From NCBI RefSeq assembly GCF_900156515.1, contig NZ_FTNU01000009.1, positions 26,587 through 90,586 on the forward strand: a stretch of 64,000 nucleotides of DNA, given 5' to 3'. How positions within the stretch are numbered: position 1 is the stretch's first letter; each line of letters begins with the position of its first letter. Below are positions 1 through 10,492 of this stretch, one piece after another. The notes under the pieces were generated by a model. That model was not told the DNA's origin. It worked only from the letters and a program-made list of their open reading frames with translations, and did not search any database. The DNA is from Moraxella cuniculi DSM 21768 (lineage in GTDB: Bacteria > Pseudomonadota > Gammaproteobacteria > Pseudomonadales > Moraxellaceae). The position numbers were made by a program, and so were the translations under genes.

Positions 1-1276
1 ATGCACCCAACAAAATCAAAAACTCACCGATAAAGTTGCCAGTGCCGGGAATGCCCAGCAATGCTGCACTAAAGAACATCAGTAGCGGTGCAATATAGCG
101 AAATTGTCCCCACATACCGCCCATCAGCGTCATATCACGAGTGTGCAATCGCTCATATAACTGCCCTGCCATGATAAATAATGCTGCACTTGATAGGCCA
201 TGTGCTACCATTTGCACCATCAGACCTTGTAGTGAGATGATACCGCCATCATAAATCGCCAATACCACAAAACCCATGTGCGAGACGCTGGTATAAGCAA
301 GCAAACGCTTAATATCAGTCTGGGCAAATGCCAAAAATGCTCCATAAAAAACACCAAACAAGCCCAAAGCGATGGCAATCGGTGCAAAGGCCTCAGAGGC
401 ATTAGGGAATAATGGCAACACAAAACGCAACAAGCCAAAGGCTGCGGTCTTAATCAAAATACCTGCCAAATCCACCGAACCTGCAGTCGGTGCTTGAGCA
501 TGGGCATCAGGCAACCAGCCATGCAGCGGAAATACGGGCAATTTCACCGCAAATCCAATAAAAAAGCACAGCATGATGATATATTCCCAAGCACCCAGAT
601 TGCGTCCGAGCAGTTGGTTATAATCAAAGGTTAGTACCCCAGTTTGGCTAAAATTAATAACAACCAGCAACAAAATGCCAATCAGCATCACCAATCCTGA
701 GGCTTGGGTATAAATAAAAAACTTGGTTGCAGCATATTCTTTGGTTTTGCCCGCTGTGGCATTATGCCCCCACAGAGCAATCAGAAAATAAATCGGCAGC
801 AGCATCATTTCCCAAAAGAAGAAAAACAAGAACAAATCAACTGCCAAAAATACCCCAATGACACCGCCCAATGACCACAGTAAGTTCAAATGGAAAAATC
901 CAACACGACGCTGAATCTCACCCCACGAACAACCCACTGCCATAATGCCCAAAAATGCCGTCAAAGCAATCATCAATAGCGACAAACCATCCATCGCCAA
1001 ATAAAACTGAATGCCAAAACTTGGAATCCAAGGCAAGACGAACTGTGCCGCCCATGGCAAATTTTCGCCAGTTGCCACAGCATTGCTGGCAAGCAAAGTA
1101 CCAAAATCACCCTGCTGCCACAGCAGTATCGTCAAAGCAAAAGTAGCCATCATGCCAAGCAAGGCAATCCAGCGTGGCAAACGGTCGCTGATTTTTTCTA
1201 CCAGCCAGCAAAGCAACCCTGCAACAAACGGAATTGCAATCAATGTTGGCAGCACCCAATTTTGTTCCATAATCAT
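1..1276 (-). CDS. nuoM: NADH-quinone oxidoreductase subunit M (partial)
   Basis: This is the N-terminal part, about 425 codons, of the antiporter-like membrane subunit NuoM of complex I, which contributes a proton channel in the membrane arm. The C-terminus lies beyond the left edge of the window. The translation starts MIMEQNWVLPTLIAIPF from an ATG at 1276 (a second in-frame ATG is at 1270), immediately after the nuoL stop at 1278. It is strongly hydrophobic, with many transmembrane helices. It contains the lysine-bearing helix segments GFAVKLPVFPLHGWLPDAHA and FAQTDIKRLLAYTSVSHMG that are typical of this Mrp-antiporter family. It is the last gene of the nuoE-to-nuoM run visible here; nuoN would be expected next, outside the window. 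Confidence 0.96.
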   Translation of the reverse strand, partial: MIMEQNWVLPTLIAIPFVAGLLCWLVEKISDRLPRWIALLGMMATFALTILLWQQGDFGTLLASNAVATGENLPWAAQFVLPWIPSFGIQFYLAMDGLSLLMIALTAFLGIMAVGCSWGEIQRRVGFFHLNLLWSLGGVIGVFLAVDLFLFFFFWEMMLLPIYFLIALWGHNATAGKTKEYAATKFFIYTQASGLVMLIGILLLVVINFSQTGVLTFDYNQLLGRNLGAWEYIIMLCFFIGFAVKLPVFPLHGWLPDAHAQAPTAGSVDLAGILIKTAAFGLLRFVLPLFPNASEAFAPIAIALGLFGVFYGAFLAFAQTDIKRLLAYTSVSHMGFVVLAIYDGGIISLQGLMVQMVAHGLSSAALFIMAGQLYERLHTRDMTLMGGMWGQFRYIAPLLMFFSAALLGIPGTGNFIGEFLILLGA

Positions 1277-1277
1277 T

Positions 1278-3149
1278 TTACACCACCATCATCATTGCCA
1301 AAATCAACACAACTGCCACAGCCATGCCAAAACTTAGCATATGCGTGCGCAGCAGACCTGTCTGAGTCTTAACCATTACTTTATTGCCAGCCGATGCCAA
1401 GGCTGGGAAAATATTTATCAGTTTATCAACAGGGTCATTTTTTAGCAGTTTGGCAATTGCCAAAAATGGCTTGACAAATAACCAATCGTACAAGGCATCG
1501 AACCCCAACCCGTGATAACACCAATGATACAAGGCGGCACCAAGGGTGGTATTTTTAAATTTATCCAACAGGCGACCTTGGTTAATAACATACAAAAACA
1601 CAGCCACAAGTAAACCTGTCGCCATAAATGCCATGGCGATATATTCGGCACGATATTTACCCGCAACTTCACCTGCTTGCTCAAGCAGCTGCCCCGCTCC
1701 CAAAGGCAACACTTCGTTTAACGGTGGCGTAATCAACGCCCCCAAGCCTGTGGATAGTAGCAAAAGCACACTAAGTGGCAACCAGTATGCGATGCCAGAC
1801 AAAGGCTCGGCATGGGTTTTTTCTTTGCCAAAAAAAGCAATCCAAACCAAACGGAAAGTGTACAATGAGGTCAAAAATGCACCGACAACCCCTGCCCAGA
1901 ACAGCACTTGGTAGCCGCCTGCATACGCCTCCCACAGGATTGCTTCTTTGGAATAAAAACCAACAGTAATAAATGGCAAAGCAACCAAAGCACCGCCACC
2001 AACCACAAAACAGGCAAATACCAAAGGAATTTTTTTGGCAAGTCCACCCATCTTAAAGATATTTTGTTCATGATGAACCGACACAATCACCGCCCCTGAT
2101 GCCAAGAACAGCAATGCCTTAAAAAATGCGTGCGTCATCAAATGAAAAATTGCCGCTTGCCATGCACCCACGCCCAGTGCAATAAACATATAGCCCAGCT
2201 GGCTCATGGTTGAGTATGCCAAAATTCGCTTAATATCCGTCTGTGCCAATGCACAAAACCCTGCCACCAGCATTGAAACAGCACCAACACCGCCCACCCA
2301 GTACAGCAAGACATCAGGGCTTAGTATAAATAGCGGATGCAAGCGTGCAATCAAATACACGCCAGCAGTTACCATGGTTGCTGCATGAATCAATGCCGAA
2401 ACAGGCGTAGGGCCTGCCATTGCATCAGCAAGCCAAGTATGCAATGGAATCTGTGCTGACTTACCCCATGCCCCACCGACAAGCATCATGGTTGTCAATA
2501 TCATGGTAGGATTGTTGATATCAAATACCGCTGGTGCTTTGGTGATGATTTCATTGATATTAAGCGTGCCAAATTCTCTAAATAACAAAAATAAGCCGAT
2601 TGCCAAAAACACATCACCAACACGCGTTACCGTAAAAGCCTTGATGGCAGCACGGCCATTGGCACGGTTGGCAAAATAAAATCCAATCAAAAGATAGGAA
2701 CAAATGCCAACACCTTCCCAGCCTAGGTATAATAATAGTAGATTATCCGCTTGCACCAACAGCAACATACTGGCAACAAACAAATTTAAATAACTAAAAA
2801 ATCTGGCAAATCCCTGCTCGCCATTCATATACCATGCAGCAAACAGGTGAATCAAAAAACCAATGCCCGTGATGATGGCAGTCATGGTCAAGGTCAAGCC
2901 ATCAAATGCCAAGCCAAAACTTGGGGCAAAATCCCCTATTTTTAGCCAAGTCCATAGCGGCACCTCGATACGCTGATTGGCAAAATTTTGCAAATAATCC
3001 AACCCAACATACAAGGTGGCAGCTGCTGATAGCAACATCGAACCCGTACCAATAACAGCAGCCATTGTTTGTGATAGACGATCACGCAAAGTTGCCAATA
3101 TCAAAAATCCAATCAGTGGGCAAATAAAAGTCCACGCCAGCATACTCAT
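1278..3149 (-). CDS. nuoL: NADH-quinone oxidoreductase subunit L
   Basis: The protein has 623 residues, close to the usual length of NuoL, the distal antiporter-like subunit of the complex I membrane arm. It has about 16 predicted helices. Family hallmarks are visible: GWEGVGICSYLLIGFYF near residue 140, GKSAQIPLHTWLADAMAGPTPVSALIHAATMV around 230-260, and AQTDIKRILAYSTMSQLGYM near 305. The ATG at 3149 follows a GGGGTAGGAT ribosome-binding stretch. The gene starts 3 bases after nuoK ends, and nuoM begins right after it, so it is part of the tight distal nuo operon. Nothing is unusual in the reading frame. Confidence 0.97.
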   Translation of the reverse strand: MSMLAWTFICPLIGFLILATLRDRLSQTMAAVIGTGSMLLSAAATLYVGLDYLQNFANQRIEVPLWTWLKIGDFAPSFGLAFDGLTLTMTAIITGIGFLIHLFAAWYMNGEQGFARFFSYLNLFVASMLLLVQADNLLLLYLGWEGVGICSYLLIGFYFANRANGRAAIKAFTVTRVGDVFLAIGLFLLFREFGTLNINEIITKAPAVFDINNPTMILTTMMLVGGAWGKSAQIPLHTWLADAMAGPTPVSALIHAATMVTAGVYLIARLHPLFILSPDVLLYWVGGVGAVSMLVAGFCALAQTDIKRILAYSTMSQLGYMFIALGVGAWQAAIFHLMTHAFFKALLFLASGAVIVSVHHEQNIFKMGGLAKKIPLVFACFVVGGGALVALPFITVGFYSKEAILWEAYAGGYQVLFWAGVVGAFLTSLYTFRLVWIAFFGKEKTHAEPLSGIAYWLPLSVLLLLSTGLGALITPPLNEVLPLGAGQLLEQAGEVAGKYRAEYIAMAFMATGLLVAVFLYVINQGRLLDKFKNTTLGAALYHWCYHGLGFDALYDWLFVKPFLAIAKLLKNDPVDKLINIFPALASAGNKVMVKTQTGLLRTHMLSFGMAVAVVLILAMMMVV

Positions 3150-3152
3150 ATC

Positions 3153-3518
3153 CTACCCCTTTAATTTATTGGCTTTATTGACATCAAGACTGCCAAATCG
3201 ATGATAAAATTGCAATAAGATCGCAAGCCCAATCGCCGCCTCTGCTGCCGCCAAGGTCAGCACAAAGATAAACATCACCTGCCCATCAGCACTGCCCCAC
3301 ATATTGCCCGCAACCACAAAGGCTAACGCTGCTGCGTTCATCATAATCTCAAGGCTCATCAGCATAAACAAGACATTACGCCGTGCCATCACACCTGCCA
3401 ATCCAATGGCAAACAATATCGCCGCCAAAATCAACGCATGGGAGCTATTCACCCCAAGACTGGCAACCTGCTCGGCTGTCTGCATAGAAATCTGATTGAC
3501 TGTTGTCTGTACACTCAT
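3153..3518 (-). CDS. nuoK: NADH-quinone oxidoreductase subunit K
   Basis: This is the small three-helix membrane subunit of complex I. From the ATG at 3518 it has 121 residues, slightly longer than the roughly 100 of Escherichia coli because of an N-terminal tail. The core [19 protein letters not shown] followed by [15 protein letters not shown] contains the conserved membrane glutamates (in SLEIMMN and AAAEAAIGL) needed for proton translocation. The ATG overlaps the nuoJ stop as TGATG, and a strong AAGGAGG lies just upstream. A GTG one codon earlier is also possible but less well placed. Confidence 0.95.
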   Translation of the reverse strand: MSVQTTVNQISMQTAEQVASLGVNSSHALILAAILFAIGLAGVMARRNVLFMLMSLEIMMNAAALAFVVAGNMWGSADGQVMFIFVLTLAAAEAAIGLAILLQFYHRFGSLDVNKANKLKG

Positions 3519-4156
3519 CACAGACCTCCTTGTCGTTTGCTGTTGCTAAATACTGGCATATCAGGCTGATTATTGGGATTATTTTGGGCGTGTTCTGTGT
3601 CTTGATAATGGCTGAAATTTTCATCATCAAGAGCTTTTTTGCCTAAATGATATGCCGCCACCAACGCCCCAAGCAGCAAAAATGCCGCCACTTCAACCAA
3701 AAGCACATAATGGCTAAATAAGCGAATGCCCACCTGCTTGGCATCAATACTGGCAGCTGATAGGCTTTGTGCTGAGCTTGGCGAGCTTAAAATCAATGCT
3801 GTCAATACACCTGCAATAATCAGCATCAGGCACATTGGCACCGCCCAAGCAGTTGAACTTAGCCATGATTTTTCTTCGCCAACATCACTGCCCAAATTTA
3901 GCATCATAATGACAAAAACAAACAGCACCAAAATCGCCCCTGCATAGACGATAATCTCCAAAATCCCTGCAAATGACGCACCGAGGATAAAAAATATCCC
4001 CGCCACCGCAAGCAGTGAAACAATCATTGATAAAATGGCATGCACAGGGTTGGCGTGCGTTATCACTCGCAAACTGGCAAAAATCGCCACCGCCGCCAGT
4101 GCATAAAATCCAACCACATTGGCATCACTTAACAGTTGTGATAATACAGTCATCAT
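3518..4156 (-). CDS. nuoJ: NADH-quinone oxidoreductase subunit J
   Basis: A 212-residue hydrophobic protein of the complex I membrane arm with five predicted helices. The segment [25 protein letters not shown] (helix 3, which carries the pi-bulge region of the E-channel) is highly conserved in NuoJ. The C-terminal 35 residues are hydrophilic. The start ATG overlaps the nuoI stop as ATGA, which implies translational coupling. It overlaps nuoK by one base downstream. Confidence 0.95.
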   Translation of the reverse strand: MMTVLSQLLSDANVVGFYALAAVAIFASLRVITHANPVHAILSMIVSLLAVAGIFFILGASFAGILEIIVYAGAILVLFVFVIMMLNLGSDVGEEKSWLSSTAWAVPMCLMLIIAGVLTALILSSPSSAQSLSAASIDAKQVGIRLFSHYVLLVEVAAFLLLGALVAAYHLGKKALDDENFSHYQDTEHAQNNPNNQPDMPVFSNSKRQGGL

Positions 4157-4701
4157 GGCAATAAACTCCGCACATCGATTGGCGTTGCTTCATTTTGGTG
4201 CGAGCCTTTGGGGTTGTCTTTGGTCGCCATACCAGTAACTCGATAATAGTTATATTCAGGATATTTGCCCGTACCGCTGATAAGCAAATGCTCTTTTTCA
4301 TAAACCAGATTTTGGCGATTGTACTCACCCAGCTCAAAATCAGGGGTCAATTGAATTGCTGTGGTTGGGCAAGCCTCTTCGCACATACCACAAAATACAC
4401 AACGGCTAAAATTAATGCGGAAAAATTCAGGATACCAGCGACCATCTTCACGCTCGGCCTTTTGTAGCGAAATACAGCCCACAGGGCAAGCAACTGCACA
4501 CAAATTACACGCCACACAGCGTTCATCACCGTCTGGGTCTCGTGTCAAGACAATGCGTCCACGAAAACGGGGCGGCACAGGCACAGGCTGCTCAGGATAA
4601 AGAATGGTATCTCGTGGACGCAGAGCGTGAGCATTCACCATCCACATTGAGCGGATAATGCTCATGATACCGACTGCGGTGTTTTTTAATGCTACTAACA
4701 T
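4153..4701 (-). CDS. nuoI: NADH-quinone oxidoreductase subunit I
   Basis: A 182-residue iron-sulfur subunit of the complex I peripheral arm. Two ferredoxin-type motifs, [12 protein letters not shown] and [12 protein letters not shown], bind the two [4Fe-4S] clusters (N6a and N6b) that pass electrons towards NuoB. The length is normal. The start at 4701 has an AAAGGAT ribosome-binding site about 8 bases upstream. Unlike in E. coli, it does not follow nuoH directly: a spacer of about 250 bases holding a small ORF separates them (see the entry at 4766-4954). Confidence 0.97.
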   Translation of the reverse strand: MLVALKNTAVGIMSIIRSMWMVNAHALRPRDTILYPEQPVPVPPRFRGRIVLTRDPDGDERCVACNLCAVACPVGCISLQKAEREDGRWYPEFFRINFSRCVFCGMCEEACPTTAIQLTPDFELGEYNRQNLVYEKEHLLISGTGKYPEYNYYRVTGMATKDNPKGSHQNEATPIDVRSLLP

Positions 4702-4765
4702 AATTATTTATCCTTTATAATGTTCACTCTTAATCAAAATTTTATCAATCAATATTAAGAATGAT

Positions 4766-4954
4766 TTATAAATACTCACCAGCAATTTGTATGGGCAAAG
4801 TAACGATATCAATCAAAATTGCAGGTAAAATCAACGCCTTTATAACAGGTTGTAATTTCCGCTCTTTCTCTTTCAATGCCACAAACACAAACGAAATAGG
4901 ATTTTTAAAAGTGTGTTGCAGATGAGTATTTGGTATGATTTTTTGGGCTATCAT
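4766..4954 (-). CDS. small hypothetical protein encoded between nuoH and nuoI
   Basis: A 62-codon ORF in the nuoH-nuoI spacer, on the same strand. Its ATG at 4954 overlaps the nuoH stop codon at 4951-4953 as ATGA, and a GGGGGG run lies 4 to 10 bases upstream, so translation coupled to nuoH is plausible. The N-terminal half is polar ([16 protein letters not shown]). The C-terminal half is hydrophobic (residues about 37-58, containing [18 protein letters not shown]) and could be one membrane-associated helix. The IDIVTLPIQ motif faintly resembles the end of YceK/YidQ-type small envelope proteins, but this is only an impression. I do not recognise the protein. It could be a real small subunit or assembly factor, or a decayed gene remnant. 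Confidence 0.5.
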   Translation of the reverse strand: MIAQKIIPNTHLQHTFKNPISFVFVALKEKERKLQPVIKALILPAILIDIVTLPIQIAGEYL

Positions 4955-5988
4955 TTTGCCCCCCACGCCAAAATTACAAAGGCGGTTGCCAATAAATTAA
5001 CCAAAGTTACTGGCAGGCAAATTTTCCAGCCAAAATTCATCACCTGATCATATCTGGGTCGCATCAATGAACCACGAGCCAGTACAAACATTGTCATAAA
5101 AAACAAGGTTTTTATCATGAACCAAAAAATAGGCGGAATAAAGGGAATATCAAGATTAAACGGTGCCAGCCAACCACCAAAAAACAAGCAAGTCATCAAT
5201 GCCGAAATCAGCACCACATTGACATATTCGCCAATGAAAAACATACCGAATTTCATGCCAGAATACTCAACATGATAGCCCTCTGCCAGCTCCTGCTCAG
5301 CCTCTGGCTGGTCAAAAGGATGCCTATGCGTTACCGCAACCCCTGCCACCACAAAGGTCAAAAAGCCAAAAAACTGCGGAATCACATTCCAAATCGTGCT
5401 TTGAGCCTCGACAATATCACGGATATTAAATGAACCCGCCTGTGCCACCACGCCCATAAGCGACAATCCCAAAAACACCTCATAACTGATGGTTTGGGCT
5501 GATGAACGCAAGCCGCCAAGCAGTGAGAATTTGTTGGCAGATGCCCAGCCACCGAACATTACCGCATACACTGCAAGGCCTGCCATCGCAAAGAAAAACA
5601 ACAGACCAATATTCCAGTCAGCAGCCCCCAAAGTTGGCGACAGCGGAATGATGGCAAAACTTGCCAATGCGGTAAACATTGCAATGGCAGGTGCCAGAGT
5701 GAATATTTTTTTGTCGGCAAAATTTGGTGTCCAGTCTTCTTTAAAGAAAATCTTTAGCATATCTGCAACTAACTGCAAACTGCCCTGCCAGCCGACACGG
5801 TTTGGGCCGTAACGATCTTGCCACAGTGCCAACATACGCCGCTCATAGACAATCATCAGTGCAGCAACGATCACCAAGCCCAAAAAAATCATCAATGCCT
5901 GAGCCACCAAAAATAATATCGACCACGCATCAAAACTTAAAGCATTGTTCAGCACCGATGGCATCTGTGGAATGACACGAACCGACAT
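4951..5988 (-). CDS. nuoH: NADH-quinone oxidoreductase subunit H
   Basis: A 345-residue membrane subunit of complex I that forms the quinone-binding pocket with NuoB and NuoD. It has eight predicted helices. Conserved segments include [19 protein letters not shown] around residue 50, [31 protein letters not shown] in the middle, and the charged loop [30 protein letters not shown]. The ATG at 5988 overlaps the nuoG stop (TAATG). The C-terminus ends in GAK, and its TGA overlaps the ATG of the 62-codon ORF. Confidence 0.97.
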   Translation of the reverse strand: MSVRVIPQMPSVLNNALSFDAWSILFLVAQALMIFLGLVIVAALMIVYERRMLALWQDRYGPNRVGWQGSLQLVADMLKIFFKEDWTPNFADKKIFTLAPAIAMFTALASFAIIPLSPTLGAADWNIGLLFFFAMAGLAVYAVMFGGWASANKFSLLGGLRSSAQTISYEVFLGLSLMGVVAQAGSFNIRDIVEAQSTIWNVIPQFFGFLTFVVAGVAVTHRHPFDQPEAEQELAEGYHVEYSGMKFGMFFIGEYVNVVLISALMTCLFFGGWLAPFNLDIPFIPPIFWFMIKTLFFMTMFVLARGSLMRPRYDQVMNFGWKICLPVTLVNLLATAFVILAWGAK

Positions 5989-8900
5989 TATGCATTCTCC
6001 CTAATTGTAGTGCCTGTCTGTGGCGATACTGGCTGCACCGCACTTGCCAGAAATAACTGACTACGATGCTGTCTTGGTAAGTTTTTTAGGCTTTGGACAT
6101 GGCTTGGCTCAAACACACTCGCCACCGAATCGGCACGCCTGATGCTGGTTAATAGCTTGGGCGATAATGGCACTTGTCCTGCAGCATAGCCCACGCAGCC
6201 ATCTGGCACATATTCCACAATCACCACAGGCAGGACGATTTCACCATACAATGAGTCTATCGCCAATAAATCGCCTGCCCTTACCTGCCAGAGATTGGCA
6301 TCATTTTCGTTCATATACCAACCGATTGCTTGGATTTGCTCAGCAACGACAGGGCTTCGAGATGCCAAGGGGCTTGAGGCAAATAACTGATGCACAGGGA
6401 ATAAGCGTACCACACCATGAAATACGCTGGTATTGGCAGGATCACTGATTTCCTGACGCTGGCTGGCATAGCAGTGTTCAAGTTTTGGTAAATAATCAAA
6501 TAAACGCACACCAATATCGCCGCCTTTTAGCCTGCCGCCGATTTTGCTTTGGTATTTGTTCCATGCTTGCGGTGAGTTCCACCCTGCCGCCCATGCAAAA
6601 GGAATGCTGGCAGCACTGGTTTTATCGCCAACATAACCTTCCATTGAGAAGGTCAATGCCGTATCCAGATCCTTAGGCTGCATCGGTTCATGCACCGATA
6701 AGGTCGCTCGTATGGCAGTGCGACCCGAGTAACGGCGTGGCTCACGAGCGATTTTTAGACCGCGAATGCGATAATCGGCAGTTGGGGCAGCGTCCTTGAT
6801 TGCTGCCAAGCCATGCACTTGCTCGGCAATATCATCAATCACTTCGTCCAAATGGGCAGCCAGAGCTGTTTGATTTAGCTCATGCGATAAGGCATACAGC
6901 CACCGCCAACTGTCTTTAATGTTGCTATTTGGCTCATAGTATTTTTTATCATAAGCCTGAAAAAACCGCTGTGCTCGCCCTTCGCTTGACACCAGCGTGC
7001 CATCAGCTTCGGCAAAACTTGCCGCCGATAGCACCACATCGGCTTGATTGTGCCAAGGATAATGCTGATGATCCAGAACAATCAGGGTTTTGTTTGCTAT
7101 TTGGGCAAGTGCATTTACCGTGCCAAGCTGACTTAGGTCATTTTCAAGCACAATCACCGCCTCATACTCCTGTGCCAGCACCTCTTCAATTGCTCGCCCA
7201 CCAAGCAGACTGATGCCAGCACTGTTTGCCGCTGGCAGTGCAAGATATATCGCTGCAATCGGTGCAAAATGCGTATCAAGCGGCTTGGGCTCTGGACGCA
7301 CAATTTTTGCCTGATCTGTCTTTTGGGTGTCAGTTTGGGGATGCTCAGGCTTGGCAATCAGCTGCGGATCATGGCTTGGCAAATCGGCTGACACATCGGT
7401 ATTTTGTTCAGCTTGATAGTGGGCAATCTCCGCCTCGTTTGTCGCTTTGATGGCTTGGCGTTTTTTGCTCAAACTTTGTGCAATGCACGCTGCCGCCTCA
7501 ATCACTGCTTGTGAGCCAAGCGAAGTCCCTGAAATAACCAGTGGCTGATTTGCCGAAACCAAATCAACAGCGATTTGATATGCCAAAGTTAGCATTTGCT
7601 CATCGGCATCAAGGTTAGGCTTAACAAGATTGTCCAAATGCACATCAAAACAATCAATCACCTCAGCCACCAAATAGCCAAAGCGAGCAATGTCCTCAAT
7701 GCTTGCCACGACAGAAGTTTTGGCAATGTCATCAAGTTTGGTATCAACCACATCGACCACATAGATTGGGCTAAAATCCCCCTGACCGATTCGCTGCACA
7801 GGTTCGGCAAGCCAATGGTCTGTGCGTAATGCCGTTGCCATTTGCCGTGCTTTATTTTTGGCAGCTTGGCGTACCGACAGTGCCACGCGTGCTGCTGTCT
7901 GGGTAATGTCCTCACCCAAGATAAAAACTGCATCCGCCTGCTCAATCTGTGCCACAGAAGGGTTGTACACACTGTGATTACGCAAAATCTCAACCGATTT
8001 ATCCACCAAAGTTTGTACCGCCATGCTCCAGCCTGTGCTGTAGTTGGCTGCTCCCACCAGTTTTTTTAGGGCAAAATTACTCTCAAGGCTTGCCATATCA
8101 CTGCCAATACCGATGAGTTTTTTGCCGCGAAGCAGAGCGATTACCTTATCCAAAGCCGCTTCGGCATCCAGCTGTATTTTGCCTGTTGGTGTGTTTTGAT
8201 AAGGGCTGGTTGGACGATCGGCACGATTGACATAACCATAACCAAAGCGACCACGATCGCACAAAAAATAGCCATTGACATCTGGATTGTAGCGGTTTTC
8301 AATACGCCGCAACTCGCCATAACGCTCACCAGCAGAAATACTACAACCCGTTGAGCAGCCATGACAAACGCTGGGTGCATACTGCATATCCCACTTGCGG
8401 TTATAACGATCAGAATGTGTTTTGTCAGTAAATACGCCTGTTGGACAGACTTCGGTCAAGTTGCCGCTAAATTCGCTTTCAAACTGACCATCTGTCTCAC
8501 GACCAAAATACACACGGTTGTTTGAGGCATAGACACCAAAATCCTTGCCGCCTGCATAGTCTTTATAAAAACGCACACAGCGATAACAGGCAATGCAACG
8601 GTTCATTTCGTGATTGATAAATGAACCCAAATCCTGATTATGATGCGTGCGTTTGGTGAAGCGATAACGGCGTTGGCGATGCCCACTCATATAAGTCATG
8701 TCTTGCAGGTGGCAATGACCGCCTTCTTCACAAGTTGGGCAATCGTGCGGGTGGTTGGTCATCAGGTATTCAACGATATGCTTGCGGAAGTTTTTTGCTT
8801 CCTCATCATTGACCGAGATGTACATATCATTGGTTGGAGCAACCATGCAGCTCATCACCAAACGCCCACGCCCTGCCTGATAATCTTCTTCATTATTATA

Positions 8901-9056
8901 CTGCTTGACGGCACATTGGCGACACGAGCCAACCGAGCCCAAGGCTGGGTGATAACAAAAATATGGCACATCAATGCCCAAAGACAGGCAGGCAGCCAGT
9001 AGATTATCGCTGCCGTCCACCTCTACCGTTTTTCCATCAATATGAATGACTGCCAT
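5988..9056 (-). CDS. nuoG: NADH-quinone oxidoreductase subunit G
   Basis: The large iron-sulfur subunit of the complex I peripheral arm, 1022 residues from the ATG at 9056 (a GTG one codon earlier is also open). The N-terminal ferredoxin domain has [16 protein letters not shown] for the [2Fe-2S] cluster. It is followed by [16 protein letters not shown] and [18 protein letters not shown] for [4Fe-4S] clusters and by [15 protein letters not shown] for the extra cluster. A molybdopterin-oxidoreductase-like domain makes up the rest. It is about 110 residues longer than the E. coli protein. The excess includes a hydrophilic Lys/Glu/Gln/Pro-rich stretch at about residues 530-594. The ATG overlaps the nuoF stop as TGATG, with AAGGAGGG upstream. 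Confidence 0.96.
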   Translation of the reverse strand: MAVIHIDGKTVEVDGSDNLLAACLSLGIDVPYFCYHPALGSVGSCRQCAVKQYNNEEDYQAGRGRLVMSCMVAPTNDMYISVNDEEAKNFRKHIVEYLMTNHPHDCPTCEEGGHCHLQDMTYMSGHRQRRYRFTKRTHHNQDLGSFINHEMNRCIACYRCVRFYKDYAGGKDFGVYASNNRVYFGRETDGQFESEFSGNLTEVCPTGVFTDKTHSDRYNRKWDMQYAPSVCHGCSTGCSISAGERYGELRRIENRYNPDVNGYFLCDRGRFGYGYVNRADRPTSPYQNTPTGKIQLDAEAALDKVIALLRGKKLIGIGSDMASLESNFALKKLVGAANYSTGWSMAVQTLVDKSVEILRNHSVYNPSVAQIEQADAVFILGEDITQTAARVALSVRQAAKNKARQMATALRTDHWLAEPVQRIGQGDFSPIYVVDVVDTKLDDIAKTSVVASIEDIARFGYLVAEVIDCFDVHLDNLVKPNLDADEQMLTLAYQIAVDLVSANQPLVISGTSLGSQAVIEAAACIAQSLSKKRQAIKATNEAEIAHYQAEQNTDVSADLPSHDPQLIAKPEHPQTDTQKTDQAKIVRPEPKPLDTHFAPIAAIYLALPAANSAGISLLGGRAIEEVLAQEYEAVIVLENDLSQLGTVNALAQIANKTLIVLDHQHYPWHNQADVVLSAASFAEADGTLVSSEGRAQRFFQAYDKKYYEPNSNIKDSWRWLYALSHELNQTALAAHLDEVIDDIAEQVHGLAAIKDAAPTADYRIRGLKIAREPRRYSGRTAIRATLSVHEPMQPKDLDTALTFSMEGYVGDKTSAASIPFAWAAGWNSPQAWNKYQSKIGGRLKGGDIGVRLFDYLPKLEHCYASQRQEISDPANTSVFHGVVRLFPVHQLFASSPLASRSPVVAEQIQAIGWYMNENDANLWQVRAGDLLAIDSLYGEIVLPVVIVEYVPDGCVGYAAGQVPLSPKLLTSIRRADSVASVFEPSHVQSLKNLPRQHRSQLFLASAVQPVSPQTGTTIRENA

Positions 9057-10492
9057 CACAGCCCTCCTTGTTCGTGCTTATCTTCTGACACTGGCTGAAT
9101 TTTTTGCTCAAATTCATGGCGAAAATACTTCAAGGCACTCATCAACGGCTCCATCGCACCGGGGGCATGGGCACAAAAAGTCTTGCCAATCCACAAATCA
9201 CGCGTCAGCTCAGAGAGCTTGTCAATATCTGCCGACTCGCCCTGACCGTTGTCAATTGCGTCCAAAATCTTCACACCCCATGGCAATCCATCACGGCATG
9301 GCGTACACCAGCCACAAGACTCTCGCTGAAAAAACTGCTGCAGGTTTTTTGATAGGCTAACCATATCTTGGGTTTCGTCCACCACCATCATCAAACAAGT
9401 GCCAAGCCGTGAGCCTGCTTTCATGATGGGATCAAAGTCCATCACCAGATCCAAATGCTCATCGCTTGCGGTCAAAAAATCAGTAGAAGCACCACCCGGC
9501 AACCATGCCTTTAGTTTCAGACCATCTTGCATACCGCCAGCAAGCTCAATAATCTCACGAGCAGTGTAACCAAAGGGCAACTCCCACAGCCCTGCATCTT
9601 TAACACGACCAGAGCAGCCCATGATTTTGGTACCAGGTGTTTCTGATTTGCCCTTAGCTTTGGGCAAATCCAGATACCATTGCACACCATTTAATAAAAT
9701 GGCTGACATATTATTAAGCGTTTCTACATTATTGACCACTGTTGGTCTGCCCCATGCACCTGCAACTTGGGGAAATGGTGGCTTGGTGCGTGGATTGGCA
9801 CGGCGACCCTCCAGACAGTTGATGAGTGCTGTCTCTTCGCCACAAATATAACGCCCTGCACCAGTATGTACATGCAGCTTAAAGCCAAATTCTGTGCCTA
9901 GGATATTCTCACCAAGCAGTGCATTTGCCAAACATTCATCAATGGCTGCCTGCAATCGCTCGGCAGCGATGATATATTCGCCACGGATAAAAATATAGCC
10001 AATGCTTGCACCGATTGCATAAGCAGTGATAAGCATACCCTCAATCAGCTGAAATGGCAGTCGCTCCATCAGCAGACGGTCTTTAAATGTACCGGGCTCC
10101 ATTTCGTCAGCATTACAAATCAAATAACGCACGCCACCATCAGGCGGGGTCATAAATGTCCATTTTAGCCCTGCATTAAATCCAGCCCCGCCACGCCCAC
10201 GCACATTGGCAGTTTTTATCATCTCGCCGACTTCTTTTGGGCTTTTGCTAAGGGCGATTTTTAGACCCTCGAAGCCTTTTAGTGCCAAATAATCAGCAAG
10301 TTTTAACACGGCATCATGATGGTATAATCGCCAAGTCAATGGGTGAGAAAGACTGGTTGGTGCCTCGCCTTCCGCCAAGCCCACGCCGTAGATAGGAATC
10401 CGCTGACGGTTGAGCTGACTGGGTGCTTTGCCCAATTTGCGTGCGTCAATTTGGGCAGTAACTGTCGGTTTGCAAAAAGTCGCTTCACTCAT
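9056..10492 (-). CDS. nuoF: NADH-quinone oxidoreductase subunit F
   Basis: A 478-residue subunit that binds NADH and FMN and starts electron transfer in complex I. Visible signatures are the NADH-binding glycine motif GRGGAGFNAGLKW near residue 97, the FMN-binding NADEMEPGTFKDR, the segment ICGEETALINCLEGRRANPR, and the cluster ligand motif ESCGWCTPCRDG near residue 395 for the N3 [4Fe-4S] cluster. The start overlaps the nuoE stop as ATGA, and nuoG follows in TGATG overlap. Confidence 0.97.
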   Translation of the reverse strand: MSEATFCKPTVTAQIDARKLGKAPSQLNRQRIPIYGVGLAEGEAPTSLSHPLTWRLYHHDAVLKLADYLALKGFEGLKIALSKSPKEVGEMIKTANVRGRGGAGFNAGLKWTFMTPPDGGVRYLICNADEMEPGTFKDRLLMERLPFQLIEGMLITAYAIGASIGYIFIRGEYIIAAERLQAAIDECLANALLGENILGTEFGFKLHVHTGAGRYICGEETALINCLEGRRANPRTKPPFPQVAGAWGRPTVVNNVETLNNMSAILLNGVQWYLDLPKAKGKSETPGTKIMGCSGRVKDAGLWELPFGYTAREIIELAGGMQDGLKLKAWLPGGASTDFLTASDEHLDLVMDFDPIMKAGSRLGTCLMMVVDETQDMVSLSKNLQQFFQRESCGWCTPCRDGLPWGVKILDAIDNGQGESADIDKLSELTRDLWIGKTFCAHAPGAMEPLMSALKYFRHEFEQKIQPVSEDKHEQGGL

